Shown here: positions 25,704-34,140 of the stretch, in pieces
Layout of the letters: the number at the start of each line of letters is the position of its first letter
Position numbering within the stretch: position 1 is the stretch's first letter
Origin: Candidatus Roseilinea sp.
GTDB taxonomy: Bacteria > Chloroflexota > Anaerolineae > J036 > Brachytrichaceae
Assembly (NCBI GenBank): GCA_025998955.1
Contig: AP024676.1
Span: 1,798,001-1,862,000, forward strand
DNA: 64,000 bases
Direction of reading: 5' to 3'
Made by a program: the position numbers and the translations under genes
Notes under the pieces: model-generated
Databases searched by the model: none
Seen by the model: only the letters and a program-made list of their open reading frames with translations
Told to the model about the DNA's origin: nothing

Positions 25704-27758
25704 TCATGCCGGCTGTAGCTGCGGCGCTTGCGGCTCGCCGTCCGGCGCGGGCACGTGCCTATCGCGGCCAGATGCCGGCCCATCGCCACGCCAGAACTGG
25801 CTCATGTACAGCTCGTAGTAGAAGCCTTTGCGCTCGAGCAGCTCGCGGTGTGTGCCGCGCTCGACGATGCGCCCCTTGTTCAACACCAGCAGCATATCGG
25901 CGTTTTGGATCGTGCTCAGCCGGTGGGCGATGACAAAGCTGGTGCGCCCGTGCAGCAACTGATCGAAGGCCGCCTGGATCAGTCGCTCGGTGCGCGTGTC
26001 CACCGACGAAGTCGCCTCGTCCAAGATCAGGATGCGCGGGTCGGCGAGCGCCGCGCGAGCAATGGCAAGCAGTTGGCGCTGCCCCTGGCTCAGGCCCGCG
26101 CCGCGCTCGCCCAGCACGGTCTGGTAGCCCTGCGGTAGGCGCTCGATGAACTGGTCGGCGTGCGCCAGCTTCGCCGCGGCGATGCATTCTTCATCCGTGG
26201 CGTCCGGCTGGCCGAAGCGAATATTCTCCATCACCGTCGTGCTGAACAAGAAGGTGTCTTGCAGCACGATGCCGATCTGCCGGCGCAGGCTCTCCTGCGT
26301 CACGTCGCGCACATCAATCCCATCAACCATCACTGCGCCGTTCGTCACGTCGTAGAAGCGCGGGATCAGGTTGACGAGGGTGGTCTTGCCCGCGCCGGTC
26401 GGCCCGACGATGGCAATCGTCTGACCCGGTTGGGCCGTGAAGCTCACGTCTCGAAGCACCGGATCGCCCGGATTGTATTCGGCCGTCACGTGCGAGAAGG
26501 TCACTTCGCCCTTGATGGGCGGCATGACGATAGCGTTGGGTTTGTCCACGATGTCCGGCTTCTCATCGAGCAAGTTGAAGATGCGCTCGCCGCCGGCGAT
26601 GGCATTCTGCAGATTCGTCCACAGCACGGCGATTTGCTGGATGGGCTGGTTGAAGCGCTGCACATATCCCAGGAAGGCAACGATCAACCCGAGCGAGACC
26701 GTCGTGCCGAACAGCGTCCCGCCGCCCAGCAACGCCGCGCCGCCGACGCAGGTAACGATGGCCAACGCTACATAGCCCAGCGCTTCGAGCGTCGGCGCGA
26801 GCGCGCTGGTGAACGACACTGCGCGCACGTTGGCGTCGCGATTGGCGGCATTCACGATCTTGAAGTTCTCGATGTTCTCGTCGGCGCGGTTGAATGCCTG
26901 CACCTCGCGCACGGCCGCAATGGTTTCTTGCAGCTCAGCGTTCACGCTGCCCATCTCCTTGCGGCTCTGGCGGAAGGCTCGGCGCGCCTGCAGCGAGAAC
27001 CAGAATGTGGCGACGATCATGAACGGGAGCACGACCATGCTGAGCAGCGCGAACGGCGGGCTTAGCGCCAGCATCGTGTAAGCGATCCAGACCAACAGCA
27101 GCACACCGCTGAAGACGTTGACGAAGGCGAAGCCGAGCGCCTGCTGGATCGCCTCGGCATCGGCAGTGATGCGCGTCATCAGGTCACCGGCATCGTGTTT
27201 GGTGTAGTAGCCCAGCGACAAACGGTGCAGTTGCTTGAACACGTCAATGCGCATCAGCCGCAGCACACGCTGGCCGACCCACGCCATGGTGAAGAACATC
27301 GAACCGGTCAGCGCGGCGCCGACGACGTAGAAGAACACGATGAACAGCGTCAGGCGGCCCAGGCCGGCGATGCGGTCGGCGGGCGTGACGGCCTCCGAAG
27401 GCGAAGGGAAGCCGCCGGCCAGGAAGGCCGACCGAATCAGGTTCTGGGTGAAGCCCTGTGGCTGCGCTTCGGCAGCCAGCCAGCAGTTGGCCTGCGCGTT
27501 CTGTTGCACCGGGCCGGCCGGCACTTGCAGCGCGCGCGATGCGATCGGCGTCAGGTAGCAGTCCACCGCCTGGCCGATCAACTCCGGGTTGACCACCTGT
27601 GCCCAAGTGGACACGATCATGAACACCAGCACCGCCAGCAAGATCGGCCACTGCTTGCGAAAGTATAGCCAGAAGCGCCGGAGCGTCGCCAGGACGTTGG
27701 CCGGCCTAGGCGCCGTCGGGCTCATCATCCGGCGCATCATTTCTGGGTTGTTGAACAT
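25704..27758 (-). CDS. ABC exporter half-transporter B (catalytic-site subunit)
   Basis: 684 residues: six-helix transmembrane domain to ~400 and a nucleotide-binding domain with GPTGAGKTT, a non-canonical signature LSQGQRQLLAIARA, Walker B LILDEATSSVD with catalytic E581 and switch His H612. The partner upstream has the opposite features, so the pair should form a heterodimer of the TM287/288 or BmrCD kind. An unusual ~90-residue extracellular insertion lies between helices 1 and 2. Likely exports hydrophobic compounds. The operon order is marR, half A, half B. Confidence 0.92.
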   Translation of the reverse strand: MFNNPEMMRRMMSPTAPRPANVLATLRRFWLYFRKQWPILLAVLVFMIVSTWAQVVNPELIGQAVDCYLTPIASRALQVPAGPVQQNAQANCWLAAEAQPQGFTQNLIRSAFLAGGFPSPSEAVTPADRIAGLGRLTLFIVFFYVVGAALTGSMFFTMAWVGQRVLRLMRIDVFKQLHRLSLGYYTKHDAGDLMTRITADAEAIQQALGFAFVNVFSGVLLLVWIAYTMLALSPPFALLSMVVLPFMIVATFWFSLQARRAFRQSRKEMGSVNAELQETIAAVREVQAFNRADENIENFKIVNAANRDANVRAVSFTSALAPTLEALGYVALAIVTCVGGAALLGGGTLFGTTVSLGLIVAFLGYVQRFNQPIQQIAVLWTNLQNAIAGGERIFNLLDEKPDIVDKPNAIVMPPIKGEVTFSHVTAEYNPGDPVLRDVSFTAQPGQTIAIVGPTGAGKTTLVNLIPRFYDVTNGAVMVDGIDVRDVTQESLRRQIGIVLQDTFLFSTTVMENIRFGQPDATDEECIAAAKLAHADQFIERLPQGYQTVLGERGAGLSQGQRQLLAIARAALADPRILILDEATSSVDTRTERLIQAAFDQLLHGRTSFVIAHRLSTIQNADMLLVLNKGRIVERGTHRELLERKGFYYELYMSQFWRGDGPASGRDRHVPAPDGEPQAPQLQPA

Positions 27759-27771
27759 CGTTTAGCCTCTC

Positions 27772-27832
27772 GTTCGTCCTGCGTCTTGCGCTTCGCGCCC
27801 TAACACAGTCACGCCACACGCAATACGTCATG
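27772..27832. repeat. ACGCAGG-type 7-bp repeat remnants between exporter genes
   Basis: On the exporter strand GCGCGAA, GCGCAAG, ACGCAGG, ACGAACG and weaker units fill most of the 84-bp spacer between the two half-transporter genes. The family is the same as at 1726 and 24769. Confidence 0.55.
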
Positions 27833-27842
27833 TGTGACCGTT

Positions 27843-29819
27843 CTACGCTATCGTCTCTGCCACCGGCTGCGGCGCGGCTTCGTGCGCGTCGTCCACCAGT
27901 TGCGATCGGTAGATCTCGGCATAGATCGGGCTGTTTTCGAGCAATTCGTCGTGTTTGCCGCGCGCCACGATCCGGCCCTTGTCCAAAACCAGGATCTGAT
28001 CCGCGTTCATCACCGTGCTGATGCGCTGGGCGATGACAATGCTGGTGCGCCCTTTCATCAGCCGGTCGAGGGCGCGCCGGATGCGCACTTCGGTCGCCAG
28101 GTCTACGCTACTGGTGCTGTCGTCGAGGATGAGGATGCGCGGGTCGAGCAGCAGGGCGCGGGCGATGGCGATGCGCTGCTTTTGGCCGCCGCTCAACGTT
28201 GCGCCGCGCTCACCCACCGGCGTGTCGTAGCCCTGCGGGAAGGCCATGATGAAGTCGTGTGCGGCTGCAGCCTGAGCAGCAGCGATCACCTCGTCCATCG
28301 TCGCATCGGGCTTGCCGAAGGCGATGTTGTCGCGGATCGTGCCGCTGAACAGCGTCGTCTCTTGCAACACGATGCCGATCTGCGAGCGCAGCGAGTCGAG
28401 CGTGACATCGCGAACATCGTAGCCGTCAATCTTCACGCTGCCGGCATGGGGATCGTAGAAGCGCGGGATGAGGTTGATGATGCTGGTCTTGCCGGAGCCG
28501 GTCGCGCCGAGCAAAGCAATCGTCTGGCCCGGCTCGGCTGTGAAGCTGACGTCTTGTAGCGCTGGCGCGTCGCTGCCGGCGTAGCGAAAGGTCACATGGT
28601 CGAACACGATCCGGCCCTGCACGGGCGGCAGCGGGATCGCGTCCGGCTTGTCGGTCACGTCGCTCTTCGCGTCGAGGATCTCGAAGATGCGCGTGGCCGA
28701 TGCGCCGGCCTGGCCGACCTGCGTGATGATGATGCCGAGCTGGGCGATGGGCAGGAACAGATACACCAAATATAGGCTGAACTGTTGCCACTGGCCCAGC
28801 GTCAATGCGCCGTTGACGATCTGTACGCCGCCGAAATAGGTCACCGCCGCTTGTCCGAGGTTCGCCACCATGAAGATGACCGGGAATAGGAAGGTGAACA
28901 AGCGCGAGACCTTGAGCTGCTGGTTCACCAATGCGGTCGCCGCGCGCTCGAATTTGTCCTCTTCACTCTGCTCACGCGCGAACGCCTTGACGACTTTGAT
29001 GCCGGCGATGTTCTCCTGCAGGAGGGTATTCAACTCCGAGAGGCGCATCTGCACCCTGGCGAACAGCGGCCCACTGGCCGTGCCGAAAACCATGAAGAGG
29101 ATGAGCGCGATCGGCAGTATGGGCAACGTGACCAGCGCGAGTTGCGCATGGGTGGCGAAGAGGATGATCAGCGTGCCGACGATGAGGATCAGCGCGCCGA
29201 TCAATTGCATCAACCCCTGGCCGATGAACAGGCGCACCTTCTCCACGTCGTCGGTCGCGCGGATCATCAGTTGGCCGGTCTGGTTCTGGTCGTGATAGGC
29301 GAATGAGAGTTGCTGAATCTTGGCATACAGGTCGTTACGAATGTCGTAGGCCACGGCCTGCGAGTTCTTCTCCGCCCAAAACGCCTGCAAGAAAGCGAAG
29401 ACGCCGCGCACCGCGGCGAAGATGACGATGGCCAGGCCGGCAGACACCAGCATCCCCGGCGCATTGGCGACGTCGGCGTTCAGCCGGGCGACGAGCTGTT
29501 GCAACGACCCGTCGGGAGGCAGATTGGCAGCAGCCAGCAAGCGCGGCAACGCCTGAGCGGTCATGCCCTCGCTCAGTTGCGCCGTCGCGTCGAGCAAAAA
29601 GCGGGCGCGTGCGCCGGCAGTCACCGCGTCAATGATGTTGCTGACCAGTTTCGGCACGGCCAGTTGCGCCAGCGTCGCGATGATCAGAAAGAGATAAGGC
29701 AGCGCCGCCTGCAACCGATAACGCTGCAGATAAGCGAGCGACCGGCGGATGGCCTTGGGATCGGTCGGCGGCGCGTCGGGGCGCCCTCGGCGGCTTCGCG
29801 GCGATTGGGTGTTTTGCAT
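27843..29819 (-). CDS. ABC exporter half-transporter A (degenerate-site subunit)
   Basis: 658 residues: six-helix domain, then a nucleotide-binding domain with GATGSGKTS, canonical signature LSGGQKQRIAIARA, but Walker B LILDDSTSSVD with D567 where the catalytic Glu should be, and Q598 (IVIAQRIST) in place of the switch His. These are exactly the changes of the non-catalytic half in heterodimeric exporters. With the partner's LSQGQ it would build one degenerate and one consensus ATP site. A ~90-residue insertion follows the first helix. It is preceded by a marR gene. Confidence 0.93.
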   Translation of the reverse strand: MQNTQSPRSRRGRPDAPPTDPKAIRRSLAYLQRYRLQAALPYLFLIIATLAQLAVPKLVSNIIDAVTAGARARFLLDATAQLSEGMTAQALPRLLAAANLPPDGSLQQLVARLNADVANAPGMLVSAGLAIVIFAAVRGVFAFLQAFWAEKNSQAVAYDIRNDLYAKIQQLSFAYHDQNQTGQLMIRATDDVEKVRLFIGQGLMQLIGALILIVGTLIILFATHAQLALVTLPILPIALILFMVFGTASGPLFARVQMRLSELNTLLQENIAGIKVVKAFAREQSEEDKFERAATALVNQQLKVSRLFTFLFPVIFMVANLGQAAVTYFGGVQIVNGALTLGQWQQFSLYLVYLFLPIAQLGIIITQVGQAGASATRIFEILDAKSDVTDKPDAIPLPPVQGRIVFDHVTFRYAGSDAPALQDVSFTAEPGQTIALLGATGSGKTSIINLIPRFYDPHAGSVKIDGYDVRDVTLDSLRSQIGIVLQETTLFSGTIRDNIAFGKPDATMDEVIAAAQAAAAHDFIMAFPQGYDTPVGERGATLSGGQKQRIAIARALLLDPRILILDDSTSSVDLATEVRIRRALDRLMKGRTSIVIAQRISTVMNADQILVLDKGRIVARGKHDELLENSPIYAEIYRSQLVDDAHEAAPQPVAETIA

Positions 29820-29862
29820 ATCGTTTCGATGACTCCTCTCCGCAGAACTCGTGCGGGCTTTG

Positions 29863-30396
29863 TCAACCCCTGCACTTCCGTTCTGGATGATTGGCCAGCA
29901 GTGCCTCTACGAGTGCCTGATCATCCGTCATGGCCATGAGCAACTCATGCAGCAGGGCGCGCAGGCGTTTCGCGCGTTCTGTCCCCAGCGCTTCTACGGA
30001 GCGGATGAACGCATCGTCGTCATGGATGGGTGGAATCGCCTGGAGCGCCCGCCGGCCGGCATCGGTGACGATCAGCGGCGTGCGGCGGCGGTCGTTCGGG
30101 TCTTTGCCACGCACCAGGTAACCCTCGCGCTCCAACTTGTCCACCGCCGGCACCAGTGTGGACGGCGTGAGCAGCATGCGGTTGCTCAGCTCACTGAGCG
30201 TGCACGGCTCGTCCGACAGCCTGCGCAGTAAACCGTACTGCAGCACGCTCATGCCCGGCAGCGCCTCGTTGAGGCGCTGCTCCATGGCGCGCAGGTTGAG
30301 CTTGGCAATGATCGAGATCAAGATGCGGATCTCGACGGCCAGATCGCTCGTCGCTAGGGGCGGCGGTTGACAGGAGCGCGCGGGTGAGGACCTCAT
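29863..30396 (-). CDS. MarR-family transcriptional regulator
   Basis: 177 residues. The winged-helix region is clear: PCTLSELSNRMLLTPSTLVPAVDKLEREGYLVRGKDPNDRRRTPLIVTDAGRRAL is described here by its key parts LTPSTLVPAVDKLE (recognition helix) and DPNDRRRTPL (wing). It is the first gene before the two exporter halves and should repress them until a ligand or drug binds. A near-palindromic site lies just upstream of its start. Starts inside the first helix would remove the dimer region, so the first ATG was kept. Confidence 0.9.
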   Translation of the reverse strand: MRSSPARSCQPPPLATSDLAVEIRILISIIAKLNLRAMEQRLNEALPGMSVLQYGLLRRLSDEPCTLSELSNRMLLTPSTLVPAVDKLEREGYLVRGKDPNDRRRTPLIVTDAGRRALQAIPPIHDDDAFIRSVEALGTERAKRLRALLHELLMAMTDDQALVEALLANHPERKCRG

Positions 30397-30399
30397 ATC

Positions 30400-30428
30400 A
30401 TTCGCAGGCGAAAAGTTCGCCCTCGAAT
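30400..30428. promoter_or_regulatory. Candidate MarR operator
   Basis: ATTCGCAGGCGAA and TTCGCCCTCGAAT are inverted arms around AAG, matching at all but two positions. It ends four bases before the marR start codon, where autoregulators of this family usually bind. Confidence 0.45.
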
Positions 30429-30442
30429 GTTACGCGGGCGTA

Positions 30443-30470
30443 TGAGCGTCAGATGAGCGCACGCTGAGCG
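30443..30470. repeat. Three TGAGCG direct repeats at 11-bp spacing
   Basis: TGAGCG starts at 30443, 30454 and 30465, exactly one helical turn apart, upstream of marR and after the amino-acid permease gene. The spacing is that of response-regulator sites, but the sequence differs from the Pho-type repeats elsewhere in this window. Confidence 0.35.
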
Positions 30471-30494
30471 CTCGAGAGGAAAAGCTGCCGGCCT

Positions 30495-31376
30495 TCACCG
30501 GTCGCTGCGGGCCAGCCGGCGTTCGATGCGCGACTGACCGGCTTGTAGCAGAATGGTCATCAGCCAATAGAAGGCGGCCGCAATCAGCAGCGTTTCCATC
30601 GAGTGGAAGTATTGCTGGCCCACCTTCTGCGCGCGCCAAAGCAATTCTTGCACGCCGATGACCGAGACCAGCGCCGAGTCCTTGGTCATGGCGATGAACT
30701 CGTTGCCGACTGGCGGGATGACCACGCGGAAAGCCTGCGGCAAAATGATCAGGCGCAAGGTCTGCCAGGGCGACATGCCCAGCGCGTATGCGGCTTCGCT
30801 CTGGCCCTTGCTGATGGACTGGATGCCGGCGCGGAAGGTCTCGGTCATGTAGGCGCCGTAGTTGATCGCCAGCGCCAAGATGCCGGTAGGGACGGCAGGC
30901 AGCAACAGTAGGCTGCTGATGAACGGATACTGCTGCTCAAAGCCAGGGATCAGCTTGTTGAGCTGCTGGTTGATCTGCGGGAGGCCGAAGAACAGCAGGA
31001 AGATCTGGATTAGGAAAGGCGTGCCGCGGATGAGTGAGACATAGAACGTGGCGATGCCGTAGGCGATGGGGTTCTTCGACAGCCGGCCCAGGGCGCCGAA
31101 GAAGGCAAAGATGACCGCCAGCGTGATCGAGACGACGGAGATGAACAACGTCATCACGATGCCCACGCGGAAGGCATCGTCCGTGCCGGCGCCGTACACG
31201 ATGAACCCCCACCACTCGCGCATGAACGTGGTGTCCAGACGAATCGCGGCCAGGAAGGCAAGGATGCAAGCGAAGATCGCGACCCAAACGAGGGCGACTT
31301 GGGCTTTGAAAGAGAGCGCTGCGCGTGGAGGACGCGGTTCGCTTCGTGCGGGTGAGGGATGGAGCGGAGCGTCCAT
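30495..31376 (-). CDS. Polar amino-acid ABC transporter permease (HisM/GlnP family)
   Basis: 293 residues with an N-terminal extra helix and the permease domain containing LSLIRGTPFLIQIFL-like features (SLIRGTPFLIQIFLLFFGLPQ) and the coupling loop EAAYALGMSPWQTLRLIILPQAFRVVIPP. It would form a homodimeric channel for an amino acid delivered by the lipoprotein encoded upstream. No ATP-binding gene is adjacent, so the ATPase must be encoded elsewhere or shared. The first 25 residues are basic and cytoplasmic. Confidence 0.92.
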   Translation of the reverse strand: MDAPLHPSPARSEPRPPRAALSFKAQVALVWVAIFACILAFLAAIRLDTTFMREWWGFIVYGAGTDDAFRVGIVMTLFISVVSITLAVIFAFFGALGRLSKNPIAYGIATFYVSLIRGTPFLIQIFLLFFGLPQINQQLNKLIPGFEQQYPFISSLLLLPAVPTGILALAINYGAYMTETFRAGIQSISKGQSEAAYALGMSPWQTLRLIILPQAFRVVIPPVGNEFIAMTKDSALVSVIGVQELLWRAQKVGQQYFHSMETLLIAAAFYWLMTILLQAGQSRIERRLARSDR

Positions 31377-31438
31377 GCAATAACGTCAGAAACAGGGCAA
31401 TTTCAAGGATGTTGTCGGGGCCGGATCCCTCGACCGAT

Positions 31439-31473
31439 CAGACCCCAAGGTTCTTGAAGAACCTCAGGGTCTG
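31439..31473 (-). terminator. Hairpin between amino-acid binding protein and permease genes
   Basis: Arms 31439-31455 and 31457-31473 pair over 17 positions with two mismatches around a single G. There is no U-run. It resembles the livJ hairpin in position, length (35 nt core) and 22 of 35 bases. Confidence 0.55.
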
Positions 31474-31514
31474 GGCTGATCCCACGGCGAAATGCTCCGC
31501 ACCATGCTGGCGCG

Positions 31515-32420
31515 TCACTTCGTCAGCTTGGTCAGGTCGAAGCCGTCGTAGTACTTTTTCGAGATGGCCGACAGCGTGCCGTCGGCGTGCATGTCCTCTA
31601 CGATCTTGCTCAGCGCCGCCAGGAACTTGGCGTTGGGTTGCGCGGCCTTGTCAATGCTGATACCCACTCGATCGGCGAACACCGTGGCGCCGACGGTCAC
31701 GACCGGTGCACCCTTCTTGATGGCATCGGCCAGCACGTTGGCCGCCGTCAACACCGCGTCGTAGTCCTTGCGGCCGGCCTGCATGGACTGGATGCACTCC
31801 AGGTCGGTCTTCACCGTCGCCACCTTCACATTCTTAGGCGGCGGGATGACTTCCCCTTCGATGTTGAGCGTGCCGTTCAGATACTGCTCATACACGGTGG
31901 CCTCGCCTACGCACACCGTCTTGCCTTCTAAGTCGCCGAGGTCCTTGAGCGTGTCCTTCAGGTCGGCACGCACCCCGAACTGAGCCGCGGTGTAGTAATA
32001 CGGCGGCGTGAAGTCCAGCACCTTTTGCCGTTCAGGCGTGATGGTCATGCTGCCGATGCTCACGTCCCAGCGGCCGGCCCAGTTGCCTGCCGTCACCGCG
32101 CTCCAGTCGGGCGTGACGAATTCCACCTTGACACCCAGCCGCCGGCCTACCTCGTAGGCCACGTCAATGTCGAAGCCGGTCCAGGTCTTGGTCTTCTCAT
32201 CGAAATAGCTCTGCGGCGCATAGTTCGCGTCGGTGCTCACGCGCATCACGCCGCGCTCCTTGATGATGTCGAGCAGGTCTTTCTGGCCGGCCGCCGGCGC
32301 AGCCGTTGGTTGTTCGGCTTGCGGCGCGGCTGTCGCAGGCGGCGCAGGTGGGGGGGCCGCACAGGCGCTCAACATTGCGGCAACGAGACACATCGCCGGC
32401 AGAATGAACGTGCGTTTCAT
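31515..32420 (-). CDS. Polar amino-acid ABC substrate-binding lipoprotein
   Basis: 301 residues from MKRTFILPAMCLVAAMLSAC; lipobox LSAC, Ala/Pro tether, then a type-II binding domain (SBP_bac_3) with GVMRVSTDANYAPQSYFDE, WTGFDIDVAYEVGRRLG and the ligand Asp/Arg region SIGSMTITPERQKVLDFTPPYY. GAGGTGAG precedes the start. It delivers an amino acid to the permease encoded 138 bp downstream. The upstream extended frame has no family similarity. Confidence 0.93.
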   Translation of the reverse strand: MKRTFILPAMCLVAAMLSACAAPPPAPPATAAPQAEQPTAAPAAGQKDLLDIIKERGVMRVSTDANYAPQSYFDEKTKTWTGFDIDVAYEVGRRLGVKVEFVTPDWSAVTAGNWAGRWDVSIGSMTITPERQKVLDFTPPYYYTAAQFGVRADLKDTLKDLGDLEGKTVCVGEATVYEQYLNGTLNIEGEVIPPPKNVKVATVKTDLECIQSMQAGRKDYDAVLTAANVLADAIKKGAPVVTVGATVFADRVGISIDKAAQPNAKFLAALSKIVEDMHADGTLSAISKKYYDGFDLTKLTK

Positions 32421-32493
32421 GGTTCTCACCTCTTCGCTATAGGATGGACGATCGCGCGGGATTGTAGCGATACGAGGGAGAGATGCAAGCGCC

Positions 32494-33141
32494 TTAGTAG
32501 AAATACTCGATTGGCCAGCGACGCTGTCGCGCATAACGCTTCAGCATCCGGTCGGGATTGACCGCCACCGGATGGCCAACCGCATCCAGCAGCGCGCGGT
32601 CAGAGTACGAGTCGGTGTAGAAGGTGCATGCGCTCAGTGGTATACCGCGCTCGGCGGCAATGCGCTCGCCCCAAATGCGTTTGCCCTCGCCGTAGCACGG
32701 CTCGCCCACGATGCCGCCGGTGAACTTGCCGTTGACGATCTCCAGCTCTGTGCAACGGTAGGGGATGCACAGATGGCGGGCGACCGGCTCGACGGCAAAC
32801 TGCGTCGAGGCCGAGAGTAGAACGACATAGTCGCCTTGCTGCTCGTGCGCTCTCAGTCGGGCGAGTGCTTTCGGAGCCACGTGGGGCAGCACGTCCTCCG
32901 CCACCCAACGGTCACACAACTGCTTGGTAGCGGCCGCGTCGCCGCCACGGATGCGCCGGCTCAGGCGCGCCATGGCCCTCGGAAAGTTGAGCAGGTTGAG
33001 CGAGTACTGCATGCTGATCATCATCACGCCGATCAACTCGCGCGTGGAGATCATGTTTCGCCGCCACAAATACTTCACGTAGAGCGTGCCGCTGCTCACA
33101 TCCAGCAGCGTTTTATCCATATCGAAGAAAACGATGCCCAT
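32494..33141 (-). CDS. HAD-IB phosphatase (phosphoserine phosphatase-like fold)
   Basis: 215 residues. The nucleophile motif is FFDMDKTLLD (D7, D9), motif II is VLLSAST, and motif III/IV lies around YTDSYSDRALLDAVG, where the expected GD is replaced by TDSYSD, as in HAD-IB (CicA/SerB-like) hydrolases. It would remove phosphate from a small molecule or lipid. The substrate is unknown. It follows the PIG-L gene in the same direction across a repeat-filled gap. Confidence 0.85.
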   Translation of the reverse strand: MGIVFFDMDKTLLDVSSGTLYVKYLWRRNMISTRELIGVMMISMQYSLNLLNFPRAMARLSRRIRGGDAAATKQLCDRWVAEDVLPHVAPKALARLRAHEQQGDYVVLLSASTQFAVEPVARHLCIPYRCTELEIVNGKFTGGIVGEPCYGEGKRIWGERIAAERGIPLSACTFYTDSYSDRALLDAVGHPVAVNPDRMLKRYARQRRWPIEYFY

Positions 33142-33146
33142 AGTCA

Positions 33147-33248
33147 GTTGGAGATTGGAGACTTGAGATTTGAGATTTGAGATTGGCCTACTGCCGACTC
33201 CCAACTCCCCCACTTCAACGATCTCTAATCTCCCCATCTCTAATCCCC
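33147..33248. repeat. TGAGATT / GGAGATT 7-bp repeats, in both orientations
   Basis: 33147-33185 reads GGAGATT, GGAGACT, TGAGATT, TGAGATT, TGAGATT; 33220-33248 contains the same family inverted (ATCTCTA, ATCTCCC, ATCTCTA, ATCCCC). The two halves can pair, so this gap between the PIG-L and HAD genes may fold as a long imperfect hairpin. It overlaps the last bases of the PIG-L gene. Confidence 0.7.
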
Positions 33249-34106
33249 AAACAACCCCGTCTCCAACTTCTCGCCGCGCCGATAGGGCGGATAGGCGCGC
33301 GCGAAATACTCGAAGCTCGAATTGCGTCGGAAGAGGAAGCGCACGATCCGGCTTCCCCTCGCCGGCGGTTGCTGGCTGGCGTGGCAATCCGATGCGGCTT
33401 GTTTGATGCGAGCATAGCGCCGCGTGTCTATGCGCGTCGTGACCGGCACGTCCCAAGAAGCGATTTGCACCAGATCAATATCCTTGTTGCGCCCAAAACG
33501 GCGCGGGTCTTGCCGGAGCAGCGGCATGATGCGCACGACCCACTTGAGCGAGCGTTTGGGGATCACAGTGAAATACAGGCGCGGCGCTGGCGCGTTTTGC
33601 TTGACCACCGACCACAGGCCGTCGGACTGCAGCTTCCATTCGATCCCGTACAACCGCTCGTAGGCACGCATGGTGGCCTGGTGTAACTTGACATGATCAG
33701 GATGACCGTAGCCGCCGTATTGATCGTGCGTGATGATCGCGTCGGGCCGCAAGCGTTCGATGAATTCGGCGATGCGCTCGGCCACTTCATCCAGCGGCGC
33801 AGCGTACAGCGTCCCTTCCATGCCGTTGTGGGCCGCGCCGGCCATGCCGCTGTCGCGATAGCCCAGGAAGTGCACCTCAGCCAGACGCAGTTCCTTCGCC
33901 GCACACGCCAACTCCGCCATGCGCAGTTCGGCAACGTCGGCATAGCCGTTCAAGCGCTCGGCGTCCACTGTGCCAGACTCGCCGCGCGTGCCACACAGGT
34001 AATGCACGGCTACGCCGTGATGCGCATATTTGGCCAGTGTGCCACCCGGACCGAACGATTCATCGTCAGGATGAGCAAGGATGACGAGCAGCGTCGCCAT
34101 AGCCAA
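33240..34106 (-). CDS. PIG-L/LmbE-family deacetylase
   Basis: 288 residues. The zinc motif AHPDDESFGPGG is at residues 11-22 and the second zinc ligand set is YGHPDHVKLHQ. The family de-N-acetylates sugars (GlcNAc-inositol, bacillithiol or mycothiol precursors, antibiotic sugars). The C-terminal end (FRRNSSFEYFARAYPP) is typical of the LmbE subgroup in this length class. The product name stays general because nothing in the neighbourhood points to a thiol pathway. Confidence 0.9.
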   Translation of the reverse strand: MAMATLLVILAHPDDESFGPGGTLAKYAHHGVAVHYLCGTRGESGTVDAERLNGYADVAELRMAELACAAKELRLAEVHFLGYRDSGMAGAAHNGMEGTLYAAPLDEVAERIAEFIERLRPDAIITHDQYGGYGHPDHVKLHQATMRAYERLYGIEWKLQSDGLWSVVKQNAPAPRLYFTVIPKRSLKWVVRIMPLLRQDPRRFGRNKDIDLVQIASWDVPVTTRIDTRRYARIKQAASDCHASQQPPARGSRIVRFLFRRNSSFEYFARAYPPYRRGEKLETGLFGD

Positions 34107-34140
34107 CAGAGTATACGGCGGGTAGATGCCGGCTGATCCA

